Source: Serinus canaria
Lineage: Eukaryota; Chordata; Aves; Passeriformes; Fringillidae
Reading direction: 5' to 3'
Length of the DNA: 64,000 nucleotides
Assembly: GCF_022539315.1 (NCBI RefSeq)
Contig: NC_066343.1
Span: 47,109,705 to 47,173,704 of the forward strand
The position numbers were made by a program, and so were the translations under genes. The notes under the pieces were generated by a model. The model did no database searches and had not been told where the DNA came from. It saw only the letters and a list, made by a program, of their open reading frames with translations. Below are positions 37,087 to 49,212 of the stretch, one piece after another (position 1 is the first letter of the stretch; each line of letters begins with the position of its first letter).

Positions 37087-37458
37087 TAGAAAATATGTAA
37101 TATGTTGTGTGTCTATATGTCCCCAAAGAAAATATATTGTTTTCTTATCCTCTCCCAACCTCCTTGTAGACACAACAGTATCTAAAAATTGTTTTATGTT
37201 TGTAGTGTTGGCACTGCAGTTACCTCCTAGTATCTTATCCTAACAAGAATGTCAAGACTTCGGAAGATTTTGCAATTGATTTAGTGATACTGATAATCCC
37301 ATGAAATGTGGATAAATTGTTTTTTGTAGTTCCTGGTCATGCATTAAATTTTCTCATTCCACTGTCAATAAGTTATGTTAAAATTGTTTACAGTTATCTT
37401 TCTGTTCATGCTCTCTCTCTTTCTCCCCCCCTTTCTCGTCCCTTCCTTCATTTTAAAG

Positions 37459-37668
37459 CTGCTTAAGGAGATAGCTAGGAAACGCAGAAGCATTCGTCTT
37501 GGGAGGGAAGTTGAATTAAAGCCATATATTGCAGCTCACTTTGAAGTTCTTCCTACGGAATTCACATTGGGGGATAAGAAGCATTATGGTGGATTTGAGA
37601 ATAAGCAACTGCAGAGTGGTCAAGAATACGTCTTCTTTGTGTTGGCTGTAATGGAGCACTCAGAATCT
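37459..37668 (+). CDS. PTPRD: PTPRD exon: proprotein cleavage site and pre-membrane domain
   Basis: This 210-nt exon has phase 0 at both ends. It encodes [15 protein letters not shown] through V-M-E-H-S-E-S. R-K-R-R (37477-37488) followed by S-I-R is a furin-type processing site. LAR-family receptors are cut there into a non-covalently associated ectodomain and a membrane-phosphatase subunit. The downstream residues ([19 protein letters not shown]) are highly conserved. The upstream pyrimidine-rich intron is open in frame, so the start is set by the aaag acceptor and homology. The donor is gtaagt at 37669. Confidence 0.97.
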
Positions 37669-40600
37669 GTAAGTTACTTAATGTTCTTCAATCTCAAAAT
37701 TACCTCACACAATCATGAAAACATTTTTTCGATGTTATTCTACTTTTTTCTACATTTTTTCTACATTTTTTCTACATTTATTCTACTTCCCTAATGCTTT
37801 TTTTAAATATTACATGTCAGAGCATCTTTAAAGTGAGTGTTTCCCTACTCAATGCCCATTAATTCCTTGAACTCTTCTATTCTGTTTGCACTTTTGTGTA
37901 TTACTTCAGTGTATAACTGAAACCTAAGAGTCACCTTTTATTAGCTGTGCCATGATCCTTTGAAAATTACATTGTGTATTATTTTTGACCATGGACACAG
38001 CTTCAGAGACATGAACTATACAGCAGCATCTTTCTCTATGTATTTTAAATATTTTAAAAGCTGTGTTTTGATGCTGCCATTGAATAATGGTATAAGATAC
38101 AGAGTTCTTGGAAAGATCCATTGAAGTAGAGACATGCACAGCTACAGTCATTCCATAACAATTTTATCAGTAAATTGTTAGGAAGTTAGAAAATAATTCA
38201 ATAATAGGGAAATTCCTGAGGTGAACTAAATAATGAGCTGTCAAATCCCTTTACATAATTAATTTTGTAGTCACATCCCTTTGTGCATGATTTAACCTAA
38301 CACATATGATGTATTAAAAAAGAAAAAAAAAGACAGATGTAAGATTTTCGAAAGATGCAATGCACATTAGCATTTTAACATACAATGTGTAATACAGTAT
38401 GCTTCTAATTCGTAACTTAACCTGACAGGTACATTTGCAGGTTCAATCACTTGAAACTCCAACACCAATACTCTGAATTCCTGTCAGATGCTTGCAGTGT
38501 ATAACGCTGCAATTGCTTTCTTGGTGTCAATGGAATGTGCCTACTTAAGCATGATGAGGAGGTAGTTCCACTTTGAATACTTTTAGACACGTAGCTTCAT
38601 TTGAAAATAAAGCAAGTGCCTCCCGCAAGCTCTAACATAAATCAAAAGTTCTCTTATGACTTTTTGACATGGGCTGCATAGACATATAATTTTGAAGGTG
38701 TTTTAGCAGAAAGATTCCTATTGGAGAAGGTAGACAGCTTTTTACTGTAATGTTAAGAGGCCATAAATCTGTATGTCATAAATTACGTGTACTAAATGAA
38801 TCTTTTCAATATAAAGTGCAATTTCTTGTGGGTTTTATATTAATTAAGGTATAAATGACCTAAATATATTTTTTTTTGTTAGAAATCAGGATAAAAAAGC
38901 AGGAAGAAATAGGTTTGTAAAGTGACACATATGGCAAAATGTGTATTGGGTCCTACTCTTGAAAGACTTCAAAAGGCATTAAGGAACTTAGGCTATCAAT
39001 AGGACATTTCAGCATGCCATCTGAAACATTTATGTGGTTGAGTAGTATGAGGTAATCACAGACTGTGAAGAATTTTTTAAGGGTGTGTGAGATTCAGCTT
39101 TCAATGACATTCAATGCTCCAGTGTATCAGCTCCCTGCATATACAGCTGATTTTCTTCTAGGACTACAGGTTCTACAGATGTAACTTGAAAGGGAAGTTT
39201 TTCTTGATATTCAGAAGTTACATTTTACATAAGGCTTCTTATTCAGAGAACACAAAATTTCTCTCTTGATTGGTAGAATAGAGAACTTGAATTAAAAAAG
39301 GTCATGGAAAGGTCTGAATTTGTTTAACTTAGTAAAATGGGAGCTTAAGAGCTACGATTAAATCTATAAATATGTTAAGAATGTCTTCAAGAGGAAGGAA
39401 ACAATCAGATAAAATTTTAAAATAATAAATGAGTTTAAATTTTTCATTAATACAGGATGGTTTAAAATTGAAAGTGAAATCCTATTAATTGAAGAAAAGT
39501 TAGTAAGTGTTTATACTGCTACCCTCATATCCCTCTATATCTTTTTCCAGGCATTTTTGCTGTCCACTCCAAAGGAAGAGGGGAAATACAAAGAGTTTCT
39601 TCTTGTAACAATGAACTTTTTTTTATTTCTTGAGAGTACTAAACCTGGGGGAAAAAAACCAGTCTACTTGGGTGGTACAGGAATGGAATGTGAAGACTCC
39701 CCAATTTCCAGACAATGATCATAGACGTAAAACATAGGGAGGTTTAGGTGCCAGATGCCAGGTGTAGTAAAATGCTGTAACTGGAGATTGTTGGCATAGG
39801 TGCTAGCTCAGTAGCACTAAGTAAGTGCCTCAGCTTTGCCAGTCCTAATCCTGTCTCAAACCCAGACACTGTCATAGCCCAGAGCCCAAAACAGGGCCAA
39901 ATGAAGTGTAAAAAAACATGTCTCCTTTGATAACACTTGTCCTAGCTTAGGGCATCTTTCAGAATACGGTGCAAACATAATAGGACGCTAATCTCTTCTC
40001 CTGGTTATCTTATTCTGTTTTAGCTGACATTTCTGATCTACTACTGAATCGAGTTTTTAAGTCTTTTGCAAGAGCTGTAGTTCAAATCCTAGTTGAGTGC
40101 TGGTGAAGACACACTAGCACAAACAAGAAATGTGTACGAACAATTTTGCACTTCTGACTTTACTATAATTCAGACTTCTTAAAATGATCCAGTTTTAGCA
40201 GGCTGACTCTTCAGCCTCTCCAGTCTGTAATTTTAACTCAGCCCTCAGCCACAGATGAAACATCTCAGGTCAGAGAAGAATAAAAAAAAAATCTCTTATC
40301 AAGGGTTTTATCCTAGGCCAGCTGTTGGTTCATAATTCAAGTTTCATCCTTATGAAATACTGAGTGTTTATCTTCCCTTTATATTCTACAATGGATTCTC
40401 CCATTTTTCAGTCTTGAATTTGAGTTGTCTCCACCTTGTGTAGGTATATTCTGTCAGACAGTTTTTGACTGCTCAAAATGCACAGTACTATTGTTGCAGG
40501 AGCTATTGTTCCCTTTTCAAGGAATCTCACATTCAGTCCCCTTTACTTTTATCTATAGCAGTCTTGTTATGTCACAGGTACCCTTTCATACTGTGCAAGA

Positions 40601-40961
40601 AGAAAGTGTTAAGCCAGTATGAAACTAAAACAAAACCCAAAAATTGGTAACTGGTGGGCTATAATTCTCATTTTCCTATTTATTTTTTCATTCTCTGCTT
40701 AGGCTGCAAAGTGTTCTGCAAGGACTGTGCTACATGATTTGTCTGCAGGTCATTGCTACTATGTGGAACACAAAGTAAAGATGATAATAACAGCACACTG
40801 TTCAATTTGCAAGTTTGTGTATTGCATTCAAGAAAAATAGCATTTCCAGTTTGCTATGTTCATTGCATCATTACCTTCTGTACATTTATTTTAGATGTGG
40901 GATAGTTAACCTATGAATGCCTTGCTTCATAATTAAGTAAGAATTATTTTTATTTCTACAG
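37669..40961 (+). other. PTPRD: PTPRD intron, 3.3 kb
   Basis: AT-rich intron with a small ttctacattttttctacatt repeat near 37739-37788. No LINE fragment or other gene recognised. It ends in atttctacag at 40952-40961. Confidence 0.8.
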
Positions 40962-41122
40962 ACCATGTATGCAACAAGCCCATATTCAGATCCTGTTGTG
41001 TCAATGGATCTTGATCCCCAGCCAATTACAGATGAGGAAGAAGGCTTGATTTGGGTTGTTGGACCAGTTCTTGCTGTGGTGTTTATCATCTGTATTGTTA
41101 TTGCTATACTTCTTTATAAAAG
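40962..41122 (+). CDS. PTPRD: PTPRD exon: transmembrane segment
   Basis: This 161-nt exon starts in phase 0 and ends in phase 2 (AG| of the last codon). It encodes [11 protein letters not shown], an acidic stretch D-E-E-E (residues 24-27), then a single hydrophobic helix at residues 28-51 from G-L-I-W-V-V to A-I-L-L, followed by the stop-transfer Y-K. The first residue is T where I recall K in human. The donor gtaggt at 41123 can join to the 12-nt microexon (giving Y-K-S-K-P-D-R) or directly to 49100 (giving Y-K-R-K-R). Confidence 0.97.
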
Positions 41123-43825
41123 GTAGGTATACCTTTTAGTTTTCTTGCAAGGTATGTAATTTTCCCTGTATATTGGTCACTTTGTAGTACTGTTCCACAC
41201 TGTATTTTTGTGCCAGATTACAATATTAACTGTCATTGCTTTGGAACATTTTGAAATTTATTAATGGCTTCCAGAATGCTGCAGAAATTTTTGACAGAAA
41301 GTTTCCAATAATTACAGGTATGTGAGTACATTTTTATGCTGATTATACTACATTAACACTATCGCATTTAAATGTTTTTTCCACTTTGCATACATTTGTA
41401 TGCAAAGATACATTTGTATGCGAAGAAAGTAAATATGTGCTTGCACATAAATATGTATGGAATTTGCACATTTGACTTTTTAGAACTTGTTTATAGATGT
41501 ATAATAGTAATGCATTAGGGGTTACATTCAGCTTGTTGCTAAATGTGATTTTCATCTCCACTCAAGTAATTTGAATTTCAACTTTTGACAGTTGGCCTCA
41601 ATTTGGTGATGTATCTATATGAATTTGGAGCTCTGATCTGAGAGATTAAAGAGACATCAAATAGCTGTTTTCTACTAATCTTGCAATGAGATCAAATTTC
41701 ACTCATTCTTCTTTCACTCTCTATGACACAGATTCAGTTTTGCTATTACACAAAGGACTTCCCTTTGCCTTACAACATACACAGTGAATATGATGCCATA
41801 ATTTATATGTAGCAGCCTTCTACAGTGTAAATGAGTTAATGCGGGTCAAGATACTAAATCAAAACCAAAGAATAAAACTCAAAAAGGTTTTTTTTAATCT
41901 TTATATTTAATTCCTAATACAGTTTTGAAATCAATCAATAAAGTAGATTTGAGGAATATTACAAAGATGCTGCCAGTTTCTGGGGCAGGGCCACAGTAGA
42001 GATAATTTTATAAAATGAAGTATGTCTTCTAAAACTAATGGCTATGATGCTATTACCTGCATATAAATATTTAAATCTGAGCCTGTATGCTGTTCCCACA
42101 TTTGGTGTCTCCGGTCAAATACCTCTTAAGTTTCATGAAGAGACCTCTCTTCAAGTTTTGGGAAGAATTCTCTGCTTGGCAGTAAATAACCTCTCCAGAG
42201 TTCACTTCACCTTTGGATTCCAAATAGATATACATTTATAGAATGATTTCAGGGCTAGAATCATACAGAATCTGTTTCTTGCAGATACTATGTCTTCTGA
42301 ATGCTTCTGGTAGATCACTGTGTCTCAGTCAATCAAATTAGTACCAACTCTGTTTCTGTCAGTCGCTTCAAAAACTGGTCATTGGAGATGTGGAGATGTT
42401 CTGAAATACTCCTTTCTTCTAATTATTTTAAAAGTAAATCTTCTCCCATACTACAAAAGAAATCTGAATAAAGTATATTAAGCAGATGTGCAACTACTTT
42501 GAGAGTTACTGATTCCATTTATGGAATCAAAATAACAATCTTCTAATTTATTACAAAAAAAAAAAAAAAAAGGAATATTCCACATATGAGCAGGTAAAAT
42601 TTGCTCATCAGTAGTGTGGAGAGATTGTCATTCGCTGAGAATGGGGGACATGTTTTCCATCTGTTATTTACTACTTGTACTAGAACTGTTTGGGCAACTG
42701 TCCATATGTATTTATTTATTTTTCTATTTTCAGCTGTTTACTCTAATTTGTTAAACTGCACTGATTTGGCAAATTACCTCCAAGAAATTATGACTGCAGT
42801 TTTAGCAGTCTGTGGTCCTCTATGAGCTTTTATTTCTGAAAAATATAGTATATAATTGGATATTTTTTCCAAGAATAGGTAACCTGAATGCAAGCTTACT
42901 GCTAGATTTTGATAGATTTGCTGACTGTAGAAGAGCAGTGACAAGACAGTTGGGATATTTAACATATTGTTTCAAGAACACAGTGAAGTTTAATTTGTGA
43001 GTTAAATAGACTTAGTGTGGCTACAGGAGTTGGGTGGGAAAAATATATTAAAGAAACAGGCAAACAAGTAATTTTTGTGGGTACAGAAAATTTTACAAGT
43101 ATATTTCTAGAATATATTGGGGTATAAGTGCAACAAGTATGATAGTGAGAAAAGAAAATTAAGGTAGTGGGCATTAGTCTAGTATTGAACATATATGCAA
43201 AAAAAAATTACAGAGTATTTTGTTAAAGAATGTGCAGTGTAAAGAGGATGACCAGTAAATGAGTATGTCTTCTGAAGTGCAAAGAGTAGTAACTCAAATA
43301 AAGGTCAACTATGTTTAATTCCCTTTGTCCATAGAAACCTTTTTGATCAGACTTGGACCACTAAGCTCATGATTTACAATACTACTTATACATTTTAATT
43401 ACAATCACAGAGGAATTACGACTGCAGTTTCCAAAAGAATAATTTTATGGGGAGAAGTCTTTCTCTTCTTTAAAACAGACATTATTAGATAGTGTGGATA
43501 AGATCCATGGGTTGGTTTGAAGTATATTGAACTGTTACAAAGACAAAGAATGCATGTTGGAACTCTGGTATTTGTTGTTAAGTAAATTTTTTTTTAAGCA
43601 AAAAAGGTTATTGCCTCTGCATTTACTTTTTTTAAGTCTGAAAGCAAAGCAATTTCATGGACAAGTTTTTGGATCATATATTGGAATATAGCCAAAAGGT
43701 CTTTGCAGCTTAGTAAGTAGCAGTAATAGATGAGAATAGTACTGAAGAGTAGGTTGTCTTGTCATTGGGCATACTATCAGTATAATAGCACAGATGAAGC
43801 CAATTAATATCTTGTATGCAGAAGA

Positions 43826-44110
43826 ATTCACAGATTCACAGAATCAAAGGGCCATACCTCTGGATTGTGTCTCATCTCAGCCCTGCTCAGAGCACGGTCA
43901 CCTGCAGCAGTTTGCTCAGAGGCAAAGTTTTGTGTAGCTAAGAATGAAAACTCAATGACCTTTTTGGGCAACTTGTTCTCATTTTCAGCTGTCCTCACCG
44001 TAAAACCTGTTTTTTTCCTGAGTTACAGTTGACTGTGTCTTGGCAAATGGAACTGACTTGGCCATTAACTAGTTCAGTGTTCTCTGTCCTTGCAGCAGTG
44101 AAACCACCCT
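43826..44110 (-). mobile_element. CR1 LINE fragment, reverse orientation
   Basis: Begins on the + strand with cacagattcacagaatcaaa, the reverse complement of a CR1 tail. It continues with 'ctgctcagagcacggtcacc' and 'gggcaacttgttctcatttt'-type CR1 sequence. Strongly diverged; the 5' boundary is approximate. Confidence 0.75.
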
Positions 44111-44328
44111 GCAGTCATAGTAAACAGAGACACCTATTTTGGAGCAGATCTTTCCATCTATTAAACTTCATCAACAATCAAATCAAGAGATTCAAGTAAA
44201 TTAAATAAATCTTGCTTCCTTTTTGGCCATTTTCTTGTTGACAAGAAAATAACTCTTTTTTTCATTCAAAGATGGAGTAACCTATTCAGCAGAGTAAGAT
44301 TTGTATCCAAAGTCTCATACAAAAGCAA

Positions 44329-44456
44329 CTAGAGAGAGAGAGAGAGAGATGAGAGGCGAGAGAGAGAGAGGAGAGAGGAGAGACGAGGAGAGAGAGAGAT
44401 ACATAGATATAGATAGATAGATGATAGTTCGATAGATAGATCGATAGATAGATAGT

Positions 44457-44492
<36 letters not shown>

Positions 44493-44497
44493 TAGAG

Positions 44498-44577
<80 letters not shown>

Positions 44578-44580
44578 GAT
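44329..44580. repeat. GA plus GATA compound microsatellite, about 250 bp
   Basis: Starts as impure GA repeats (44329-44398) and passes into GATA units with a few interruptions (tagatgatagttcgatag, gatcgatag), ending in about 30 clean GATA copies by 44577. The frame reading Y-L-S-I repeatedly on the - strand is an artefact. Confidence 0.95.
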
Positions 44581-45071
44581 GTAGGTCCTAGAGGGAATGC
44601 CCAACCATTAGGAGGTCTGCTTGCATCACAGTTTACATGTATTTTGTGTGTTTGATACTTGTTCTATTACGTAGGATTAGGTTGATTAGGAACTTACTTA
44701 GTGAATGTTGAAGAGCTCTAGAAATTGTGTGGTCTTTCTCAGAAATTAAAAAACTAGAGAAAAAAATGATTGTCCCCATGATGCATCCTGTCATCTCATT
44801 CTCAGGTTTTGGGTGTGTTTTTCTTTTCTTTTATAAATTAATTTATGTGGATAGTCCTTCTTGTTTTTAAGAAATCACAAATTCCCTAATTTCAGTTTTC
44901 CACTGATGAAGAGCAAAAGGTTCCTCATTCTAGATTTTTCAATTTCTAAGGAAGTTAAAGCCATCTTGACAGACTTTGTATTGTTTGCTTTTATAAAGTG
45001 CAGCTTTTTGATTTGGTTCAGAAGACTGTAGCCTAAGCTTAAATCTTTTGAACATAGTAGCTCCAGCACTC

Positions 45072-45663
45072 TGAATCATAGCATCATAAATTAGTTTAGG
45101 TTGGAAAGGACCTTCAAAGGTCATCTAGTCCAACCCCCTACCATAAGCAGGGACGTTTTCAGCTAGGTCAGGTTTCTCAGAGCCCCATCCACAGGCCTTT
45201 AAAGTATCCAGGGATAGGGCATGCATCATCTCTCTGGGGAATCTTAATTAAATAGTGCTTCATAGCCTTTATAATTAAAAAAAACCCCAACACTTTCTTC
45301 TGGCTAGTCTGAATCTACTCTCTTTCACTTTAAACCATTACCCCTTGTCTTGTCATTATGGGCTCTACTATAGAAGCTTGTCCCCATCTTTCTTATAAGA
45401 AAGTCCCTTAAAGTACTAGAAGGATGCAAGAGAGTCTTCCAAAGCCTTCTGTTGTCCAGGCTGAACAATTTCAGTTCTCTCAGCCTTTCTTGTTTCATCC
45501 CCCTGATCATTTTTGTGACCCTTTTCTGGATCTACTCCAACAGATCCCTGTCTTTTTTGTACTGATGATCCCAATACTGGATGCAGCACTCCAGGTGGGC
45601 TCTCAGCAATGTGGAGTATAGAGGCAGAATCACCTCCTTTGAGCTGCTGGTCCCCTGCTGAGT
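45072..45663 (-). mobile_element. CR1 LINE fragment, reverse orientation, ~590 bp
   Basis: Opens with gaatcatagcatcataaatt and 'ggttggaaaggaccttcaaa', the reverse complement of the CR1 3' end. It continues through 'ttgtccaggctgaacaattt' and 'cactccaggtgggctctcag'-type segments that are standard CR1. It is 5' truncated and has no intact ORF. Confidence 0.93.
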
Positions 45664-45903
45664 CTTGAACTATAAGAATAAATATGCTTCTAAGAGAAAA
45701 AAAACTCAGATGTTAGAAAAAATTTTAAAAAGCACAGAAATGCAAAACAGGAAAATGGGAAGTCTTAACTGATGATGAAGAATTTTAAAGACTTTCTCAT
45801 ACTTTATGTAATGTGGTCATTGCAGAGTACAAGCCATTAAAATGTTTGTAGAGCCCCTGTTTAGTATGTTTATTATAAAGAGAAAGATAAACACTGTACT
45901 TTT

Positions 45904-45904
<1 letters not shown>

Positions 45905-45946
<42 letters not shown>
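45905..45946. repeat. GT dinucleotide repeat
   Basis: About 20 uninterrupted GT units. A simple intronic microsatellite. Confidence 0.97.
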
Positions 45947-45950
<4 letters not shown>

Positions 45951-46743
45951 CAACACCTTGGTGAGAGATACTAAATTATTTTTCCTATTTACCTAAACTT
46001 TATAGATCATAGATCACTGCAGATCTGTACAGATCACTGCAGAACTCTAGTACATGGCATTCATTCTAAATCTAAAAAGGCATGTAATACTTCATTGGAA
46101 AGATGATTTATGATTCCCTTTCTTTCCAGGGTACTGTTAAAAATTTCTTGTTATTTTATTACCTGGTTTTGTAAAATAGTTTTAGAAATTTTCATTTATT
46201 TTATTACTATTTTTTAAATTTAGTGCAGGCCTTATGTGTCTCAAATATCAAACCTTGTTCATCTCTTTGTTTTCTCTTCCTCTTCTCCCTTTTTTTCTCA
46301 TTCCCATTCTAGCCTGCCCTCCAGTTTCATTTTTTCTCTCTTCCCTCCTCTCATCTCTATTCTCTCCAGAAAGTAAGAGGGAGCTACATCTCAGAGAGAA
46401 GTAATTTTTCAATGTGATGTTAACATGACTTTCATGGCTCAAATTAAACACCCATTCTCCATTTTCTCTCTGGTTAAAATTTGAAGTCTCATTTCTTGGC
46501 AGAAAGAGGTGTATTTTTCAACAGAAGATTCACTTTGGAAATGACCTTGGGTCCTCCATTTATTCTATGATTTCCAAGCATGGAATATTTTGATGAGCTG
46601 TCATAGCTTAATTTGGTTTAGTTGCATATCTTTACTGAAAATCAAAATTTCTTGTATCTCCTGTTTTCATGATTATTCTCTGTGCTGCTGGTCAACTAAC
46701 ATTTCACCTTTTCTTCCCTTCTTGCTGCATTAAAATGGAGCAG

Positions 46744-46755
46744 TAAACCTGACAG
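46744..46755 (+). CDS. PTPRD: PTPRD 12-nt cassette microexon after the TM segment
   Basis: Exon taaacctgacag, bounded by gcag (46740-46743) and gtgaga (46756). With phase 2 at both ends it reads AG|T AAA CCT GAC AG|G, changing Y-K-R-K-R into Y-K-S-K-P-D-R-K-R. Two facts support it. Paralogue PTPRS has Y-K-N-K-P-D at the same place, and I recall PTPRD isoforms reading Y-K-S-K-P-D-R. The upstream pyrimidine tract and a TGC 16-18 bases before the exon fit a neural microexon regulated by SRRM4 (nSR100), which binds UGC. The upstream GAG at 46738-46740 could act as a second acceptor adding one Ser codon. The insert lies on the cytosolic face just beyond the membrane. Confidence 0.88.
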
Positions 46756-49099
46756 GTGAGAAGTGAAAAATAATCACTCTTCATTTAATACAGAAAAGGA
46801 GAAAAAAAGAAAAAAGTCATCATGATAATGATCTGAGACAAAGCATCTGTCAGTCTTAAGTGAATGTAGGCAGTAATCTATCAATGAGGGCAAGTGCAAG
46901 ATGATTTGCTATGCTATTTACAGCACTGAAAATTAATGTAATACAAGCAGCGAGTTTTCACTGGGGTTTTTTTGTGTCTCCATGGGGTTCATTTTCAAGA
47001 GATAGCAGAGCTCAGCAGTGCTCATGTGCTTTTATTTGTGTTTTAGTGATATGCAAGCAGTGGTTGTACACAATAATCAAAGTTTTTGAAGGAATCCATG
47101 TAGTTGAGGCATTAGCTGCTCTAAATCTTCATAATGTCCCGTAGACATAAGCTCAGCACTGACTTATAGTTCTACCTATGAAAATGATACGGTGATATCA
47201 CTTTTCCTTTCTGGATTTTTTTTCCCCACCTATCTCAGAATCATTGCATAATCTGGAAGAATTAAGATATCTTCTTCAGGCTGGAGAGACTCAAAAAATC
47301 AGAATATTCTTCCAATTAATAATTCATAGTAAACCATTCTGTGATTCTATAAGTATTCAAAAAGTTCTGATACATGATTGGAAGACATTTTAGTGGTTTT
47401 ATTAGATTAATATGAAATTGCAGCCTGGTACTAACATCCAAGTGGAAAAAAGTTAAATGAAGCTTGTCCCTGGACAGTTCCAGAAACTTAAGGAGACTTA
47501 AGACTCCTAGACTTACAGAGAAGAAAGTACAGGGTAAACGACTTTTTGAAAGCTGTGTCACACATCTTCAGTAAGAAGAAAGAGCACCAGGGCCGAGTGC
47601 TACTGTGAAAGGAGTTGGGAGTAGTCAAAATCAAAAGAAAGGAATCTCAAATGAGTTTATATGTACTAATTTTGTTTTAAAAAGACTAAAAACAGGATAA
47701 TCGGATTAAAATTTTATTGCTTCTCTAAAGAGAAACTAATACATATATTAAGGTATGTGCTGTAGAATAGGCAGAGTGCTTTTACAGTAAAACTTTTTTT
47801 TCCCCAATAAAACCATAGGACTTGTGACTTTTAAAAATTCAGGCAATGGTGTTTGACTTTTTTTCATAACTTTTGAAATCTCACTGTATATCACCTGGAC
47901 TTCATTATTTCAAAAGCAGCAAGAACTTGACTGGAGTAATACCAGATTTATCATTGTCACATTCTGAGTCAATGAGGAAAAAGAAAGTGTTATGTTAATG
48001 TAAATACTGGGCACCTGGAAAACTTTCTGCTATCACTACCCTTAAAATAATCTCAGTTCTGTTTTCACAACATAAATTCTCTTCCTCTGTTTGCTTCTTC
48101 ATTTTATGTTTCAGAAAAAATATCAGCCACATTTTGTTTTTATTCAGGACCCCACAGATAGCTTGTGAAGAAAGATTCCACTGTCTGTATAAAAATGCAG
48201 AGTGGCAGCTACTCTTCATGTAACACGGTTCTCCATGTTTTACATCAGATACTGATACATACAGATAATGGAAGTCAGTTTTAGCAAAAATCTCAGTGGG
48301 GACACACAGGGATTTTGCTTCTCTCTAGAGAAAGAGAAGCACAGACAACTTTCTTTCTCTTTTATCTCCTTCATTCTGTTTTTTTTTTTTGTTTTATTTT
48401 CCTTCCTTTGCAGTGAAAGTATTAATTTGATTAGAAATATTCATACAGATCCAAGCCTTGGATATATGTAGACCTGATAAGACATGTGAAGATTGCATAT
48501 TTCAGCTCTTACAGAGATGAGAGGAAACAGAGCAAATTCTTACATCTTAGAAAGTGAAAAGAATAGATGTCTTCTCGAATAAGTGTCTTCTGTACTGTTC
48601 TTTCTCATACTAGAAATACCTCAAGAGTGCAAATTATTTTTTATAGCAATGCAGAGCTCTGTGTATAAGATACGAAATATTTAATGACAATAACTTGGGG
48701 AGGTCTAGCTCAAGCGTTGGCTGTTTTTTTATAAAGGTGTAAAAGTATAAGGTATAGTTAGGTAGCATTTAAAGTATAAGGTATAGCATTTAAAATAGGA
48801 GAATTGTCTGAATTTTTATAGGTTTAACCTTATAAAAGTAAAAAGTAAAGTATTAGGATGACCAGAAGGATGTTCTGGAAGAGCAGTTTAGGGCAGAATG
48901 CAGCTATTTTCTCTCTGACCATTTTACTACTGCAAATTTTAGGTACCTTACCTACCACTCATAATTATATTACCTTTGCACTGGCATCAAATACTTTTTC
49001 AGAAATAAACATCTTGCTTTTAGAGTATAATGTCAAACATTCAGGCACCTTTGTGAAGCTCACACATCTCTCTTCTGTTTATTCACCTTCTCCATGCAG
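46756..49099 (+). other. PTPRD: PTPRD intron after the 12-nt microexon, 2.3 kb
   Basis: Ordinary AT-rich intron with an imperfect duplication of agtataaggtatag near 48745-48787. An isolated accattctgtgattctata at about 47334-47352 resembles a CR1 tail but has no CR1 body beside it. It ends in catgcag at 49093-49099. Confidence 0.75.
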
Positions 49100-49212
49100 G
49101 AAGAGGGCTGAATCTGATTCTAGAAAGAGCAGCATCCCCAACAGCAAGGAGGTCCCCTCTCACCATCCCACAGATCCAGTGGAGCTGCGACGCCTTAACT
49201 TTCAAACTCCAG
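49100..49212 (+). CDS. PTPRD: PTPRD exon: cytoplasmic juxtamembrane region
   Basis: This 113-nt exon starts in phase 2 and ends in phase 1. It encodes [16 protein letters not shown] through [11 protein letters not shown](G). The basic, serine-rich start and the [13 protein letters not shown] segment are specific to PTPRD. PTPRS and PTPRF differ here, which helps fix the identity. Splicing to 57187, 58854 or 59403 is in frame in every case. The acceptor is gcag at 49096-49099 and the donor gtaaga at 49213. Confidence 0.96.

Larger units (their letters stand above)
31588..37458 (+). other. PTPRD: PTPRD intron, 5.9 kb
   Basis: Holds an A/C-only tract (33640-33835), two CR1 fragments (35890-36328 and 36850-37003) and a GATA array (37010-37086). 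At 34851-35292 both strands are open for some distance and composition is slightly GC-richer, but I recognise nothing. It ends in a long pyrimidine tract and ttttaaag at 37451-37458. Confidence 0.8.
41123..46743 (+). other. PTPRD: PTPRD intron before the 12-nt microexon, 5.6 kb
   Basis: Contains a poly-A run (42554-42571), two antisense CR1 fragments (43826-44110 and 45072-45663), a GA/GATA array (44329-44580) and a GT repeat (45905-45946). Its last 45 bases hold a pyrimidine tract (46705-46722), a TGC motif (46726-46728) and ggagcag. Confidence 0.8.

Noticed and set aside
40690..40770. Possible exon after ttctctgcttag, upstream of the TM exon
   Set aside because: The AG follows a decent pyrimidine tract, but no symmetric open block with a donor follows, and mammals join the flanking exons directly.
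44329..44604. 91-residue frame reading repeated Y-L-S-I on the - strand
   Set aside because: It is simply the translation of the GA/GATA microsatellite.
47334..47352. accattctgtgattctata, resembling a CR1 tail
   Set aside because: No CR1 body on either side. It is too short to call.
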